Shown here: positions 1-9,333 of the stretch, one piece after another
How positions within the stretch are numbered: the stretch's first letter is position 1
How the letters are laid out: each line of letters starts with the position of its first letter
Assembly: GCF_030851345.1 (NCBI RefSeq)
Contig: NZ_JALPNU010000016.1
Location: 28,428 to 92,427, forward strand
Source of the DNA: Marinifilum sp. D714
Lineage (GTDB): Bacteria; Bacteroidota; Bacteroidia; Bacteroidales; Marinifilaceae
DNA length: 64,000 nt
Direction: 5' to 3'
Notes under the pieces: generated by a model
What the model saw: only the letters and a program-made list of their open reading frames with translations
Database searches by the model: none
Told to the model about the DNA's origin: nothing
Made by a program: the position numbers and the translations under genes

Positions 1-1095
1 AATTGATTTACATGCCTCCATCCTAATCTTAAATTCATCGCTTTTCAGTTTATCTTCCAAAAAGTTTATTTCCGATTCCATTTTTAACTGTCCAATGGAT
101 CTAAGAATATTTAATTGATTTGGCAACTCTTCCAAATGATACATTTCCTTAAGCTTTGCAATTGCCTCATAACTTTCCAGATCAATTAATGTTTTAATCA
201 CTTTTCCCTTTACAAAGTCATTATCATGATTTATCAATTCTAAAACCTTTGGTGCGGCTTGCTTTTGTTTCAATACTCTAATCATATCCAAACAGAACAT
301 TACTACCGAATCATTCCAATGATCCAACCACAAATGAAACTCAGGAATTTCAATCCTGTTTTTTCGTATCAAATCAAATACATTAATTTGCTCCCAAACC
401 GTAAAAGGCTTCTCCTGCGAATCCAAAAATGCAAAAGGAACAAAGGGCAAGAGTTTCATTAATCCCATTTGTGATTCTATCCTCAATACATCATTGTTTT
501 TCTGCTGAAAAGAAATAATTTTCTGATTCTCGGACTTAACTCTCATATGACTTAATTCTCGAATTCCGAAAATCTTTTTGTTCCAAGAAAACTTATCCAG
601 CTTTCGAATTGATTCTTGATTTAATTCTAAATCCAGATACACAGCTCTTATCTTATCACTCACAGTCTTGTTTTCAGCTTTATCAATTGCCATCAAAACA
701 CCAATCATTACATTCCGATGGAAGCGGCTTGATTTTAGCTTATTCCTATTACAGATTTCATTGGCTTCTTTATTTCCTATTAAGTAAGCTATAATAGCCT
801 GAGAATATTTTACATGAATTTGATTGTATCTTGTCTTTTGATAAGCCAAGTATAATTTTGAGATTATAATTGTTGGCAACAATACAATCAACGACACAAA
901 AAAGACCAGTATCATGTATACAATCAACCGATTCAATGCATTATATGGCAATCTCTCAAAAAAATAATTGATCACAGCCTGTATCCGATCGATTATATTA
1001 CCTACAAAATCGAAGACAATAAACAAGAGATCTGGAGTTGAACTCACCAATTCCTGAAAGTCAAATAGAATAATATGCTGATCCAATAATAACAC
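1..1095 (-). CDS. Membrane-anchored repeat-rich (HEAT-like) protein, 3' end outside window
   Basis: An open frame of about 365 codons runs from a GTG at 1095 to the left edge without a stop, so the C-terminus is missing. A stop in this frame near 1119 and no ATG nearby make GTG the best start, only one base after the cotH-like stop; the start is uncertain. A strong hydrophobic segment lies at about residues 56-79 (LIVYMILVFFVSLIVLLPTI), followed by a basic stretch and a long run of short helical segments in which single steps resemble HEAT/ARM repeats (for example LELINHDNDFVKGKVIKTLI). It is the last visible gene of a tight operon with CotH-like and YaiO-like proteins. In related Bacteroidota such repeat proteins often sit beside a family 2 glycosyltransferase, which would lie just outside. 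Role in polymer synthesis or export is inferred from context only. Confidence 0.6.
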   Translation of the reverse strand, partial: MLLLDQHIILFDFQELVSSTPDLLFIVFDFVGNIIDRIQAVINYFFERLPYNALNRLIVYMILVFFVSLIVLLPTIIISKLYLAYQKTRYNQIHVKYSQAIIAYLIGNKEANEICNRNKLKSSRFHRNVMIGVLMAIDKAENKTVSDKIRAVYLDLELNQESIRKLDKFSWNKKIFGIRELSHMRVKSENQKIISFQQKNNDVLRIESQMGLMKLLPFVPFAFLDSQEKPFTVWEQINVFDLIRKNRIEIPEFHLWLDHWNDSVVMFCLDMIRVLKQKQAAPKVLELINHDNDFVKGKVIKTLIDLESYEAIAKLKEMYHLEELPNQLNILRSIGQLKMESEINFLEDKLKSDEFKIRMEACKSI

Positions 1096-1096
1096 T

Positions 1097-2416
1097 CTAA
1101 TTTCTGTTCTTTCTTTTAATATTTAGTTCTCTTCGTACAGCTTGGACTCTCTTTTTTGCGAAAGTCTTTAACCCTGGAATGAATGCTCCCGGATCCAACT
1201 CATCTCCCAAATGTATCATCAGATTCTTCTCGAATTCTGAATTGCTATACATTTTCATTGTATCCTGATAAACATGCTTTCTAAGCGCAATGGAAAGCCT
1301 ATCAATTTTAGGCTCTAAATAATCTGTTGTAAACTTTTCATTCAGTAACTCCTTTATATAGTTTGTATAAAATTCACGGTATTTTTTAATTCCGAAAACA
1401 GTTTTCATCAAGGAGTTTTCATACCTGTCATTCATAAAATAAACACTTAAATTCTCCGCCTCATGCATCGTAAACTTTGAACTAAATGCACAAAATGCAT
1501 AATTTCCATCATAAGGAATCCATTTAAACTGATGATCTAAAGTACTCTTATACAAATAGTAATTATGACGATGTAACAAATTCATAGCATCAACATTCAT
1601 AAACAAGCTGGTTATTGCAAATACTTTTAAGCATTCATAAACATCAAAAACCTCTTCTAGATATTTTAAAGCATTCTGATCCATTTTAACACAGCCATCA
1701 AGCGTTTTAATAAAATCCATCAATACCTGATAGTCTTTTCTATCCTTTGATTTTATCTTATAAGATCGTTCGTAATCCAACTGATTATCGCCTATGTAAA
1801 GCAAACTTGCATTGGGCTCTCCTTTAAAAAATGCACCATTCTTGTTCCCAAAATTTCTTTTTACAAAACCTTTATTGATTTCTTCAACCAACACATACAA
1901 ACCAAACAGCTCGTCATTTACATATACATTTGCGTAAGTAGATCTTGGAACAGGCAATCCCTCCGATCTCATAAAATCCAGGTATATTTTTTCTCTCATA
2001 AAAGTGGGATCCTTAAAAGCATTATTCAGATTAATGGTTTTTAAACCATCTAGCTTTTGCTTTTTAATGTACTTCCCAAAATTTATTTTCAAAGATTTCT
2101 TCCTTCCTGGATAGAAATCATATGACGACTCTCCTTTTATTCTTACTCCACAGGCAAAAAGTTTCTTTCCATTCACCTCTACATTTCCCTGCAAATACCT
2201 ATTCAAATTTAAAGAGTCACGAATATCTTTATGATTGACCAATGAATCCCATGCAGAACATTGCAAAAAGTTAATTCTTATCTCATGAATTTTTTCACTT
2301 CCAAATATTTCACCTCCAGCCACACTCTTATTCTTGTCCTGATTATTTGAACCAAATACACCAGAACTTACAACAACACAGCACAACAATATGAGTACAG
2401 ACTTCATCATTTTCAT
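1097..2416 (-). CDS. CotH-like (spore-coat kinase family) secreted protein
   Basis: A 439-residue protein with a signal peptide (residues 1-22). It carries the CotH family blocks in order: RIKGESSYDF followed by KKSLKINF (92-113), LNNAFKDPTFMREK (130-143), YANVYVNDELFGLYVLVEE (161-179) and KWIPYDGNYAF (298-308). CotH proteins are atypical protein kinases; bacterial homologues are common in surface-polymer loci. The usual Asp-x-Asp in the last block reads D-G-N here, so catalysis may differ or be absent. The start codon follows directly on the YaiO-like stop (no gap), which shows co-transcription and likely translational coupling. It is predicted to act in the periplasm or at the cell surface on an exported partner. 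Substrate unknown. Confidence 0.8.
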   Translation of the reverse strand: MKMMKSVLILLCCVVVSSGVFGSNNQDKNKSVAGGEIFGSEKIHEIRINFLQCSAWDSLVNHKDIRDSLNLNRYLQGNVEVNGKKLFACGVRIKGESSYDFYPGRKKSLKINFGKYIKKQKLDGLKTINLNNAFKDPTFMREKIYLDFMRSEGLPVPRSTYANVYVNDELFGLYVLVEEINKGFVKRNFGNKNGAFFKGEPNASLLYIGDNQLDYERSYKIKSKDRKDYQVLMDFIKTLDGCVKMDQNALKYLEEVFDVYECLKVFAITSLFMNVDAMNLLHRHNYYLYKSTLDHQFKWIPYDGNYAFCAFSSKFTMHEAENLSVYFMNDRYENSLMKTVFGIKKYREFYTNYIKELLNEKFTTDYLEPKIDRLSIALRKHVYQDTMKMYSNSEFEKNLMIHLGDELDPGAFIPGLKTFAKKRVQAVRRELNIKRKNRN

Positions 2417-3721
2417 TTACAGTTGATACGACAATTTCACTGAGAAAGTAAGTATGCGTCTTTTTTCATTTACTTCATATTCCTCTCTTTCGTAACCGGC
2501 ACGCAACAAATAGGTTAATCTTTTATCAATTAACTGATCTTGATATGCCAATCGAACTTTCCAGCTATCATATTTATAAGTGTCAAAATTCGACACATTT
2601 CCTCTTGCTTCATCCGGAGATGTTCCAGTTCCCAACTCCAATCCAATATATTGCTTGGCATCTCGCAAATATCTCCTTGTAATAAAGAACACGGATCTTG
2701 AAACATCACTATCCTTTGGAGTAAAATATCCACGCAATGAGAACCAATAATTTCTGTAGTACTTTCCAACCGAACCTGTGTAGATGTACACATTTTTGTG
2801 GCCAGCACTTCCATCAAATCTTAAAAAACGGACGCCCGCTGATGCTTCAAACTTCGCAGGTAATTTCTGATAAAATTCAGCTCCAGCTCTATGTTCAGGA
2901 AATAAATTATCTGGAGAGTATCCATAGTTCAGGTACATGTAATTGCTTGCTGAAATACGTGGATAAGCATCTATTTCAAACTGCTTGGAAATTTCATTGG
3001 ACCACAAGCCTTCTCCTTCCTTTACCAAATCTCCTACATTTACTTTTCCAATTAAACTTCCCCAGGAATTTCTTCTTGAAACTTGAAATGAACTGACATG
3101 CCACCTTCGCACATATGGCTCTTCAAAGTGCTCAAAATCATGCTTCACAATTAACGAATACTTCCTTGTAGCAGATTTGTAAGCCTTAAAAAGTTTGATT
3201 CCCTCAGCATTTCCAAGATTAATTTCCAACAGCTCATTTATGGTTTGCAAAGATTTAGCATCCAAACCCATTTCTTGCTGAATTTTAATTTTCTTGATTA
3301 AGAGATCTTCCTCTCTGGGATAAAAAGATTGTCCGTATTCACAATAAAACAATGCTTTAGCAAGCTCTCCAGACCACTTTTCCAAATCAATCAATGCAGA
3401 TATTGCATCTTTATTATCGTAATCTTTATCCAGAACCAATTGCAATTCTTTTCTTGCCTCAGCATAACTTTTATCCCATGCAAATGTTCTTCCTATTAGA
3501 ATTCTGGCATCATAAAAGTTTGGCTGACCTTTAAGTATCTTATAACAAATACTTCTTGCCTCTGATCTATTTCCATCAAATGCAAGCCTTTGTGCTTCCT
3601 TAAACTCAGTAATAAAATTCTTTGAATTAAGCGTATCAATTTCCTGAGCATTCAAATTTATTGAACACATCCAAGTAAAAGAAATCACTAATGAGAGAGA
3701 TAAAAGTTTAATCATATTCAA
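2417..3721 (-). CDS. YaiO-family outer-membrane protein: TPR domain plus beta-barrel
   Basis: A 434-residue protein with a signal peptide ending near NLNAQ (residue 26). Residues about 38-170 form TPR-like helical repeats (FKEAQRLAFDGNRSEARSIC, DARILIGRTFAWDKSYAEAR). Residues about 185-434 alternate aromatic and polar residues as in a beta-barrel (SASNYMYLNYGYSPDNLFPE, LTYLLRAGYEREEYEV) and end in a typical barrel strand, KLSYQL. In E. coli, yaiO lies beside yaiP (a BcsA-like glycosyltransferase) and yaiS (a deacetylase-like protein), so a polysaccharide-export role is plausible. The gene sits between a membrane-anchored protein of unknown function (27 bp upstream) and the CotH-like gene (directly adjacent), and may provide the outer-membrane pore of this system. 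Confidence 0.82.
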   Translation of the reverse strand: MNMIKLLSLSLVISFTWMCSINLNAQEIDTLNSKNFITEFKEAQRLAFDGNRSEARSICYKILKGQPNFYDARILIGRTFAWDKSYAEARKELQLVLDKDYDNKDAISALIDLEKWSGELAKALFYCEYGQSFYPREEDLLIKKIKIQQEMGLDAKSLQTINELLEINLGNAEGIKLFKAYKSATRKYSLIVKHDFEHFEEPYVRRWHVSSFQVSRRNSWGSLIGKVNVGDLVKEGEGLWSNEISKQFEIDAYPRISASNYMYLNYGYSPDNLFPEHRAGAEFYQKLPAKFEASAGVRFLRFDGSAGHKNVYIYTGSVGKYYRNYWFSLRGYFTPKDSDVSRSVFFITRRYLRDAKQYIGLELGTGTSPDEARGNVSNFDTYKYDSWKVRLAYQDQLIDKRLTYLLRAGYEREEYEVNEKRRILTFSVKLSYQL

Positions 3722-3748
3722 TTTATTCAGTTATATCCTATAAGAATT

Positions 3749-4921
3749 TCAATCCAAATATTTCTTTTTGCGTTCCTGCCTTTCACTAATACTATCCATT
3801 ACCGTCGACATAAATGGTCGATAATATTTCCAAAAGAACATTTTTCTATCTTTAATTTGATACGGGCTGTAAAAAGCACTACTGATATTTTCAATTCCTC
3901 GGAAATAGGAGGAATAAATCCCCATTTTGTTATCTGAGAAATCACAAGCAAAATAAAGGAATCTATAATCCTCATCATGTTCAATAATTGCTGGAAACTT
4001 ATTTGGTACTTTTAAAGAATCTAATAAATGTTTCCCTTTTTTATTCACGTCAATCTCAAAATTTGCCAGCACATGATTTCGGTCATCTGTTTCATGAATA
4101 TCAAACCAAAATGGATAGTAAACTTCCTCTGGCACATTGTACTCCAATTGAGTACTTAAGGAAGATCTTAGAATTGGAAATCTTTCATTCAGGTGTACAT
4201 CCTGTTCCAAAATGATAATCTGCTCCCTGTTTTTTACTAAAACAATTCCTCCTTTTCGAAAATGATATTCTGAATTATAGTTCTTACGATATAAATCAGG
4301 TATCCACTTAGGAATCTCCGGATCCATCAATGTATCCAAAGTTTGATAATATTTTCCGACCCAACCACTCCATTTAATTCCCAATAGCTGTTCGGTTTGC
4401 TTTCGGATTACTGGAGATGTAGGAGAAGCATAGAGATTAAATTCAGCGATTATTGTTTTTCCTTTTCTTTTTAATTCACGAAGCAGATTAAATTCTTCCG
4501 CCTGCAGCCCGCCGTAAAAAAGTGAGATGGTATCTTTGCCATAATCAGGATGATCTTTCCAGTTGGAATTGTAAATACCATATGTATCTGCAAAAAATAC
4601 TACATCTAATGAATCAGCTAGCTTTGCACTACTTTCCTTGCCATATACCTTTAAGTCCTTTATTACATATTGGCCCTTTTCATCAGGATGAAAGCCTAGA
4701 AAATCTTTCGCATAATCATACTCTTCTCTATTTGGCTTAACCCACTTACTTTGGTTGGCTACCCAGAAAAAAGACAAGTGTTCCGAGAAATCCTTTTCCG
4801 GAGTTGTCTTATCAATTACAAGTAAATTTATGGGTCTCTTTTTTTCCAGTTTCCATGAAACCCATGAAATTACTGGAATAATTAAAATAAGAAAAACCAA
4901 TGTTCGAACTAACTTCCACAT
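3749..4921 (-). CDS. Membrane-anchored periplasmic protein, family not recognised
   Basis: A 390-residue protein with one N-terminal membrane segment (about residues 7-24) and a short cytoplasmic tail, so it is probably anchored in the inner membrane and faces the periplasm. The body has a Rossmann-like feel (NLLVIDKTTPEKDF, LDVVFFADTYGIYN, LQAEEFNLLRELKRKGKTII) that recalls class I glutamine-amidotransferase-like folds, but I see no Cys/His catalytic pair. It is the first gene of the minus-strand operon, 27 bp before the YaiO-like gene, so it is likely a dedicated part of the same polymer-secretion machinery. The C-terminus is strongly basic (RQERKKKYLD). I cannot name a family. Confidence 0.7.
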   Translation of the reverse strand: MWKLVRTLVFLILIIPVISWVSWKLEKKRPINLLVIDKTTPEKDFSEHLSFFWVANQSKWVKPNREEYDYAKDFLGFHPDEKGQYVIKDLKVYGKESSAKLADSLDVVFFADTYGIYNSNWKDHPDYGKDTISLFYGGLQAEEFNLLRELKRKGKTIIAEFNLYASPTSPVIRKQTEQLLGIKWSGWVGKYYQTLDTLMDPEIPKWIPDLYRKNYNSEYHFRKGGIVLVKNREQIIILEQDVHLNERFPILRSSLSTQLEYNVPEEVYYPFWFDIHETDDRNHVLANFEIDVNKKGKHLLDSLKVPNKFPAIIEHDEDYRFLYFACDFSDNKMGIYSSYFRGIENISSAFYSPYQIKDRKMFFWKYYRPFMSTVMDSISERQERKKKYLD

Positions 4922-4932
4922 TTAATTTTTAT

Positions 4933-5010
4933 ATTAAAAATACTTATTATTCACCCTTATAACGGAAAGTTTCATAAATAAGTTATACTTTTTTGATAAG
5001 TATTTTTAAT
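4933..5010. repeat. Perfect 15-bp inverted repeat between divergent genes
   Basis: ATTAAAAATACTTAT (4933-4947) is repeated exactly in inverted form as ATAAGTATTTTTAAT (4996-5010), 48 bp apart, in the 198-bp gap between the polymer operon (leftward) and the DsrE-like gene (rightward). It could be a paired operator or part of two divergent promoters. The arms are AT-only apart from one C or G, so chance in AT-rich DNA is not excluded. Confidence 0.6.
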
Positions 5011-5119
5011 TAATCCATATAATGACTATTTTCCTATTTAATTAATCAACACATTTTTAAAGAATACTTTTTTTTATTTAAACGTTTTTTTTTGATTTAT
5101 TAAATAAATTTAATCATCC

Positions 5120-5569
5120 ATGAATAAGATTTTATTAGTTTTCGTTTTGACAGTTTTTTTCAGTACAAATTCGTTGGTAAATTGTAGTGCAAAAAATAAT
5201 CTTTCTCAATCTTCTAACATTAAAATGAATCAAAACAATAAACTTGCAGTAGTTTGGACAAGTGCTGATAAAGAAGTAGCTGAAAAAATGGTTTTCATGT
5301 ATGCCTATAATGCTGCAAAATTTGGATGGTGGGACGAAATAAATTTTATAATTTGGGGGCCATCGTCGAAACTTCTTAGTGAAGACACCGATCTTCAAGA
5401 ATACATTAAAAAAATGAAAGAAGTAGGAATAAAAGTATATGCTTGCAAGGCTTGTGCTGATATGTATAAGGTTTCGGATAAACTCTCTGAAATTGGTATT
5501 GAGGTAAAATACATGGGAAAACCATTAACTCAATATTTACAAAAAGACTATAAAGTAATTACATTCTAA
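5120..5569 (+). CDS. Exported DsrE-family protein
   Basis: A 149-residue protein with an N-terminal signal (residues 1-21, then NCSAKN; a Cys at 22 could be a weak lipobox). The mature part fits the DsrE/DsrF fold: KLAVVWTSADKEVAEKMVFM (41-60), INFIIWGPSSKLL (74-86), then a long helix and VGIKVYACKACADMY (102-116). Cys109 and Cys112 form a C-x-x-C pair on the edge where DsrE proteins carry their sulfur-binding cysteine. An export signal on a DsrE protein points to a periplasmic redox or sulfur role, but no other sulfur genes are near. The DUF2461 gene follows 11 bp later and may be co-transcribed. Confidence 0.8.
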   Translation: MNKILLVFVLTVFFSTNSLVNCSAKNNLSQSSNIKMNQNNKLAVVWTSADKEVAEKMVFMYAYNAAKFGWWDEINFIIWGPSSKLLSEDTDLQEYIKKMKEVGIKVYACKACADMYKVSDKLSEIGIEVKYMGKPLTQYLQKDYKVITF

Positions 5570-5580
5570 ATCGTATTAAA

Positions 5581-6243
5581 ATGCTTAACAAATCTGTATT
5601 TGATTTTCTATTAGAGCTCAGAGAGAATAACAACAGAGATTGGTTTCATGCCAACAAAAAAATGTATGAAACCGCAAAAAAGGATTTTCAACTTTTCGTT
5701 GAATTAAGTATAGAGCAAATCAAAACTTTTGATCCAAGTGTTTCTGGTTCAAACGCAAAAGATTGCCTGTTTAGGATATTCAGAGATGTTCGTTTTTCGG
5801 AAGATAAAAGGCCTTACAAAACGAACTTTGGAGCTTTTATTGCCCAAAACGGAAGAAAAAGTCGCTATGGTGGCTATTATATACACATAGAACCGGAACA
5901 ATGTTTCCTTGGTGGTGGATGCTATATGCCTGCCTCAAATGTTTTAAAAGCCATCCGAAATGAAATCTTTCATCACCCTGAAGAATTTAAAGAAATCATT
6001 GAGAATGCAGAGTTTAAAAAACATTTTCCAGAATTGTATGGAGAAAAACTAAAAACAGCTCCAAAAGGATTTCCAAAAGACTTTGAACATATCGACTTAC
6101 TCAATTACAAACACTATGCGGTTTCTAAGATGATTGATGATCAAACGGTCAATTCTGATCAATTTGTTAAAGAAATTGACAATTCCTTCAAAGCACTGTA
6201 TCCGCTGAACCGATTCTTAAACGAAATAGTTCAAGATTTATAA
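5581..6243 (+). CDS. DUF2461 domain protein
   Basis: A 220-residue protein matching the DUF2461 (TIGR02453) family over its whole length: FDFLLELRENNNRDWFHANK (8-27), the block CLFRIFRDVRFSEDKRPYKT and then NFGAFI, and the later GGYYIHIEPEQCFLGGG. These blocks (FRIxRDxRFxxDKxPYK; GGG in the C-terminal half) are diagnostic, but the biochemical role of the family is unknown. No signal peptide or membrane segment, so it is cytoplasmic. The ATG at 5581 follows the DsrE-like stop by 11 bp. Confidence 0.88.
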   Translation: MLNKSVFDFLLELRENNNRDWFHANKKMYETAKKDFQLFVELSIEQIKTFDPSVSGSNAKDCLFRIFRDVRFSEDKRPYKTNFGAFIAQNGRKSRYGGYYIHIEPEQCFLGGGCYMPASNVLKAIRNEIFHHPEEFKEIIENAEFKKHFPELYGEKLKTAPKGFPKDFEHIDLLNYKHYAVSKMIDDQTVNSDQFVKEIDNSFKALYPLNRFLNEIVQDL

Positions 6244-6380
6244 AACAAAACTCAAGAAATGTCGTTTCAACCAATAGAACCAAGTTTTTTTTCGAATTAA
6301 CAAAGAATAACATCTTTTAATAGAAAACATTTTTTTGTCTGCCTATTCATAACTTACTTAGCTACAGAATTAAGCAATAA

Positions 6381-6983
6381 ATGTACGACAGCAAATACTA
6401 CATATTAAAAGTTGAAGAATTTGTCACAGATTTGTTATGTGACTTGCCCGAAAACCTATGCTACCACAACCTAAAGCATACCAAAGAGGTGGTAGAAGCA
6501 TGTAAGGAAATTGCAAAAAATTCAGGTCTTTCAACAAGTGATACTGAAATTGTAATTATTGCTGCATGGTTTCACGATTCAGGTCATGCTGTTACTTACT
6601 TTGGCCATGAAAAGGCCGGAACTAAAATTGCAAAAGAATTCTTGAGCAAAATTCATTATCCTGCTTCCAAGATTAATAAGGTTATCAACTGTATATTAGC
6701 TACGCACTACCCTCCTCAACCTGCAAATGAACTTGAAAAAATTCTTTGCGATGCTGATATGTATCACCTCAGCTTAGATGATTATGAATCCAGAAGCTTT
6801 TCTTTACTAAAGGAACTGGAAACGGTTACCTCAACCGAAATACCGAAACAATATTGGTGCGATAAGAATCTTGAGTTCCTTAAAGATCATTGTTACTTTA
6901 CTACCTACGGTAAAAAGGTTCTTCAATTCCTAAAAGAAAAAAACCTTAAGAAATACTTTTTGTCGCACTGTAATTGCAAATAG
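6381..6983 (+). CDS. HD-domain metal-dependent phosphohydrolase
   Basis: A 200-residue cytoplasmic protein with the HD superfamily metal ligands: His33 in YHNLKHTKEV, His65-Asp66 in AAWFHDSGH, His109 in ILATHYPP and an acidic ligand in LCDADMYHLS (Asp124 or Asp126). The family hydrolyses nucleotides or other phosphoesters; the arrangement resembles predicted HD phosphohydrolases, not GTPase-fused or HD-GYP types. The exact substrate cannot be read from sequence. It stands alone, 138 bp after the DUF2461 gene and 165 bp before the first DUF3857 gene, so it is probably its own transcription unit. Confidence 0.85.
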   Translation: MYDSKYYILKVEEFVTDLLCDLPENLCYHNLKHTKEVVEACKEIAKNSGLSTSDTEIVIIAAWFHDSGHAVTYFGHEKAGTKIAKEFLSKIHYPASKINKVINCILATHYPPQPANELEKILCDADMYHLSLDDYESRSFSLLKELETVTSTEIPKQYWCDKNLEFLKDHCYFTTYGKKVLQFLKEKNLKKYFLSHCNCK

Positions 6984-7148
6984 CAGCTCTAAATATTAGA
7001 ATATTATGCCAAAAGGAACTTGACCATTTATCAGATACTATTTTGCAGAGCACTTTAATTGCAACTTATACAACTTAGCTTAATATATATTCATTCTTAA
7101 ATTTTAGTTTACTATATTATCCGAATTGTAAACTAATCCTATTTATCT

Positions 7149-9125
7149 ATGAAAAACTTTACTATTCTTAGAACTCTTGTTCTTGGATTAACAATTCTTT
7201 TTATTAGTAATTTTAGTTTTGCGGCTAAAGCTCCAATTAAATTCGGAAAAGTAAGTAATGATGAGCTAAAAATGCAAACATATGAAAAAGACACTACTGC
7301 CGTAGCTGTTTACTTGTGTGATTATGGAGTAAGCGAAATTCCATACATGACAACCACTGGAGATTTCCAATACAATTACACAAGAATCATCAGGATAAAA
7401 ATATTAAAAGATGAAGGTCTTGATTACGCTGATCTTGAATTTTCTTTTGATAAAACACGATCTAATGTGGGAACAGTTAAAGCGTGTACCTACAATTTAG
7501 AAAATGGAAAAGTTGTAAAAACAAAAGTTAGTGGCAAAGACAGAATTCTTGAGAAATCCTCTGATGATATTTACACCTATAAACTGGCTTGTGAAAATGT
7601 TAAACCAGGATCAGTCGTTGAATTCATGTATTCAATCACTTCCGATATTCCTTGGAATATAGGTCCCTGGTATTTTCAACGCAGTATTCCAACCATTTGG
7701 AGTGAATTTAGAGTTAATGTTCCTGAATACTTTGATTATAAAAGAAATGCAAAAGGATATTTAAGCTTTGATATTAACGAGCACAATTATGGGAATGGAA
7801 CTTTTAACAGTGGTAAAACTTTTACCATAGACCAATATCGATTCGCCATTAAAGATGTACCTGCTTTTAAAAAAGAACCTTTTACCACTTCTAGCAAAAA
7901 TTACATGTCTGCCATTGAATTTGAAATTGCCGGAACCAAAAACAGTTACGGCGTTTACAAAAATTTAACCGGGAATTGGGATAAGATTAATAAAACCCTA
8001 ATGGAAAGCCAATATTTTGGTCAACAGTTAAAATCAGGTGGATTTTTAAAAGATGTGGTTGCTGAAATTACTAGCAAAACAGAAACGGATGAAGATAAGA
8101 TTCTGGCTGCATTCAATTACATTAAATCTAATATGAAGTGGGATGATTATTATGGAAAATTCACGACTTCTACATTACGCGCTGCATTCAAAGAGAAAAA
8201 GGGAAATGTTGCTGATATCAATTTAATGCTAGTGGTTCTACTAAATAAATTAGGCATTAAAGCAGATCCTGTGGTTTTAAGTACCAGAAGTAATGGTTTA
8301 TTGAGTTTATTCTCTCCTAGTCAATCCCAATTCAACTATGTAATCGCAAGTTGTAAAGTTGGGGAAAATAGAATTTATCTGGATGCTACGGATCCCAATT
8401 GCCCATGTAATCTTCTTCCTGAGCGTTGTATCAATGACAAAGGAAGATTGATTAGTAGCCAGGGATCTTACTTTGTAGATATCAAGTCAAGTAGCATTTC
8501 AAAATCAGCAACCATTGCAAAACTAAAACTTGATGAAGATGGCGTGGTTTCAGGCAAGCTGGATTTTTCGCTAAATGGATTTACAGCTTTACAATTTAGA
8601 GATGCCATTCAAGATAAAAGTGAAGAAGAACTTGTTGAAACCATGGATGAAGCTTATAAGCTTATCGATGTAGAAAGTGTTGAAATCAAAAACCTTAAAG
8701 AAGTAGAAAAAAGTGTTGTTTCAAAAATGGAAGTCGAAATGACCGAAGAGCTTGAAAGCGTAAATGACCTTATCTATTTTAATCCATTTATCGTGAATAA
8801 AATTGAGGAAAATCCTTTCACCCTGGAAGAAAGAAAATATCCTGTTGATTTCACTTATCCTATCGACAGAACTTTTATGCTTGAACTTACCGTTCCTGAA
8901 GGATATACACTAGAGAGCAAGCCTGCTCCTGCAAGAATCAACCTTCCTGAAAAATCAGGTCAATTCATGTATTCTGCAAATCAGAATGGCAATAAAATTA
9001 TGGTGGTTAGTAGATTTAAAATCAACAAGCGCACATTCTTGTTTAATGAATATCCTAACCTAAAAGAATTTTACAACTTAATTGTAGCCAAGCATGCAGA
9101 AATGTTGGTTCTTAAACGAATGTAA
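7149..9125 (+). CDS. Secreted DUF3857/transglutaminase-like protein, catalytic residues lost
   Basis: A 658-residue protein with a signal peptide (residues 1-25, ending FSFAA). DUF3857 occupies roughly residues 50-240. A transglutaminase-like core follows (about 300-415), starting with EDKILAAFNYIKSNMKWDD. Where active members have Cys the sequence reads KKGNVADIN (Val354). The His position reads FNYVIA (Tyr397), while the Asp of YLDATDP (412) remains. It is therefore most likely a non-catalytic member; Bacteroidota often keep such proteins. A beta-rich C-terminal domain follows. The next gene is a paralogue with the Cys and His present, suggesting a pair of exported proteins with divided roles. 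Function unknown; a cell-envelope role is inferred from the signal peptide. Confidence 0.85.
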   Translation: MKNFTILRTLVLGLTILFISNFSFAAKAPIKFGKVSNDELKMQTYEKDTTAVAVYLCDYGVSEIPYMTTTGDFQYNYTRIIRIKILKDEGLDYADLEFSFDKTRSNVGTVKACTYNLENGKVVKTKVSGKDRILEKSSDDIYTYKLACENVKPGSVVEFMYSITSDIPWNIGPWYFQRSIPTIWSEFRVNVPEYFDYKRNAKGYLSFDINEHNYGNGTFNSGKTFTIDQYRFAIKDVPAFKKEPFTTSSKNYMSAIEFEIAGTKNSYGVYKNLTGNWDKINKTLMESQYFGQQLKSGGFLKDVVAEITSKTETDEDKILAAFNYIKSNMKWDDYYGKFTTSTLRAAFKEKKGNVADINLMLVVLLNKLGIKADPVVLSTRSNGLLSLFSPSQSQFNYVIASCKVGENRIYLDATDPNCPCNLLPERCINDKGRLISSQGSYFVDIKSSSISKSATIAKLKLDEDGVVSGKLDFSLNGFTALQFRDAIQDKSEEELVETMDEAYKLIDVESVEIKNLKEVEKSVVSKMEVEMTEELESVNDLIYFNPFIVNKIEENPFTLEERKYPVDFTYPIDRTFMLELTVPEGYTLESKPAPARINLPEKSGQFMYSANQNGNKIMVVSRFKINKRTFLFNEYPNLKEFYNLIVAKHAEMLVLKRM

Positions 9126-9333
9126 GATATACCGTTAATAATTATAATGGATGAATTATTAATGAAATGATGAACAGTAGAGCAAAGAATTAATGAAGTA
9201 CAAATCGTTTATCGACGATCTATTTTAAGAGAAGATTGACAATAGTTTATTTCTTCCACAAAAATTAACCATTGATCTTTGCTTGCCGTTCATTGTTAAT
9301 TTATGCAATTTTTTAAAATCTTAAGCAATACCT

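Noticed and set aside
259..462. Plus-strand frame in the left-edge region
   Set aside because: Antisense of the larger minus-strand gene with TM segment and repeats.
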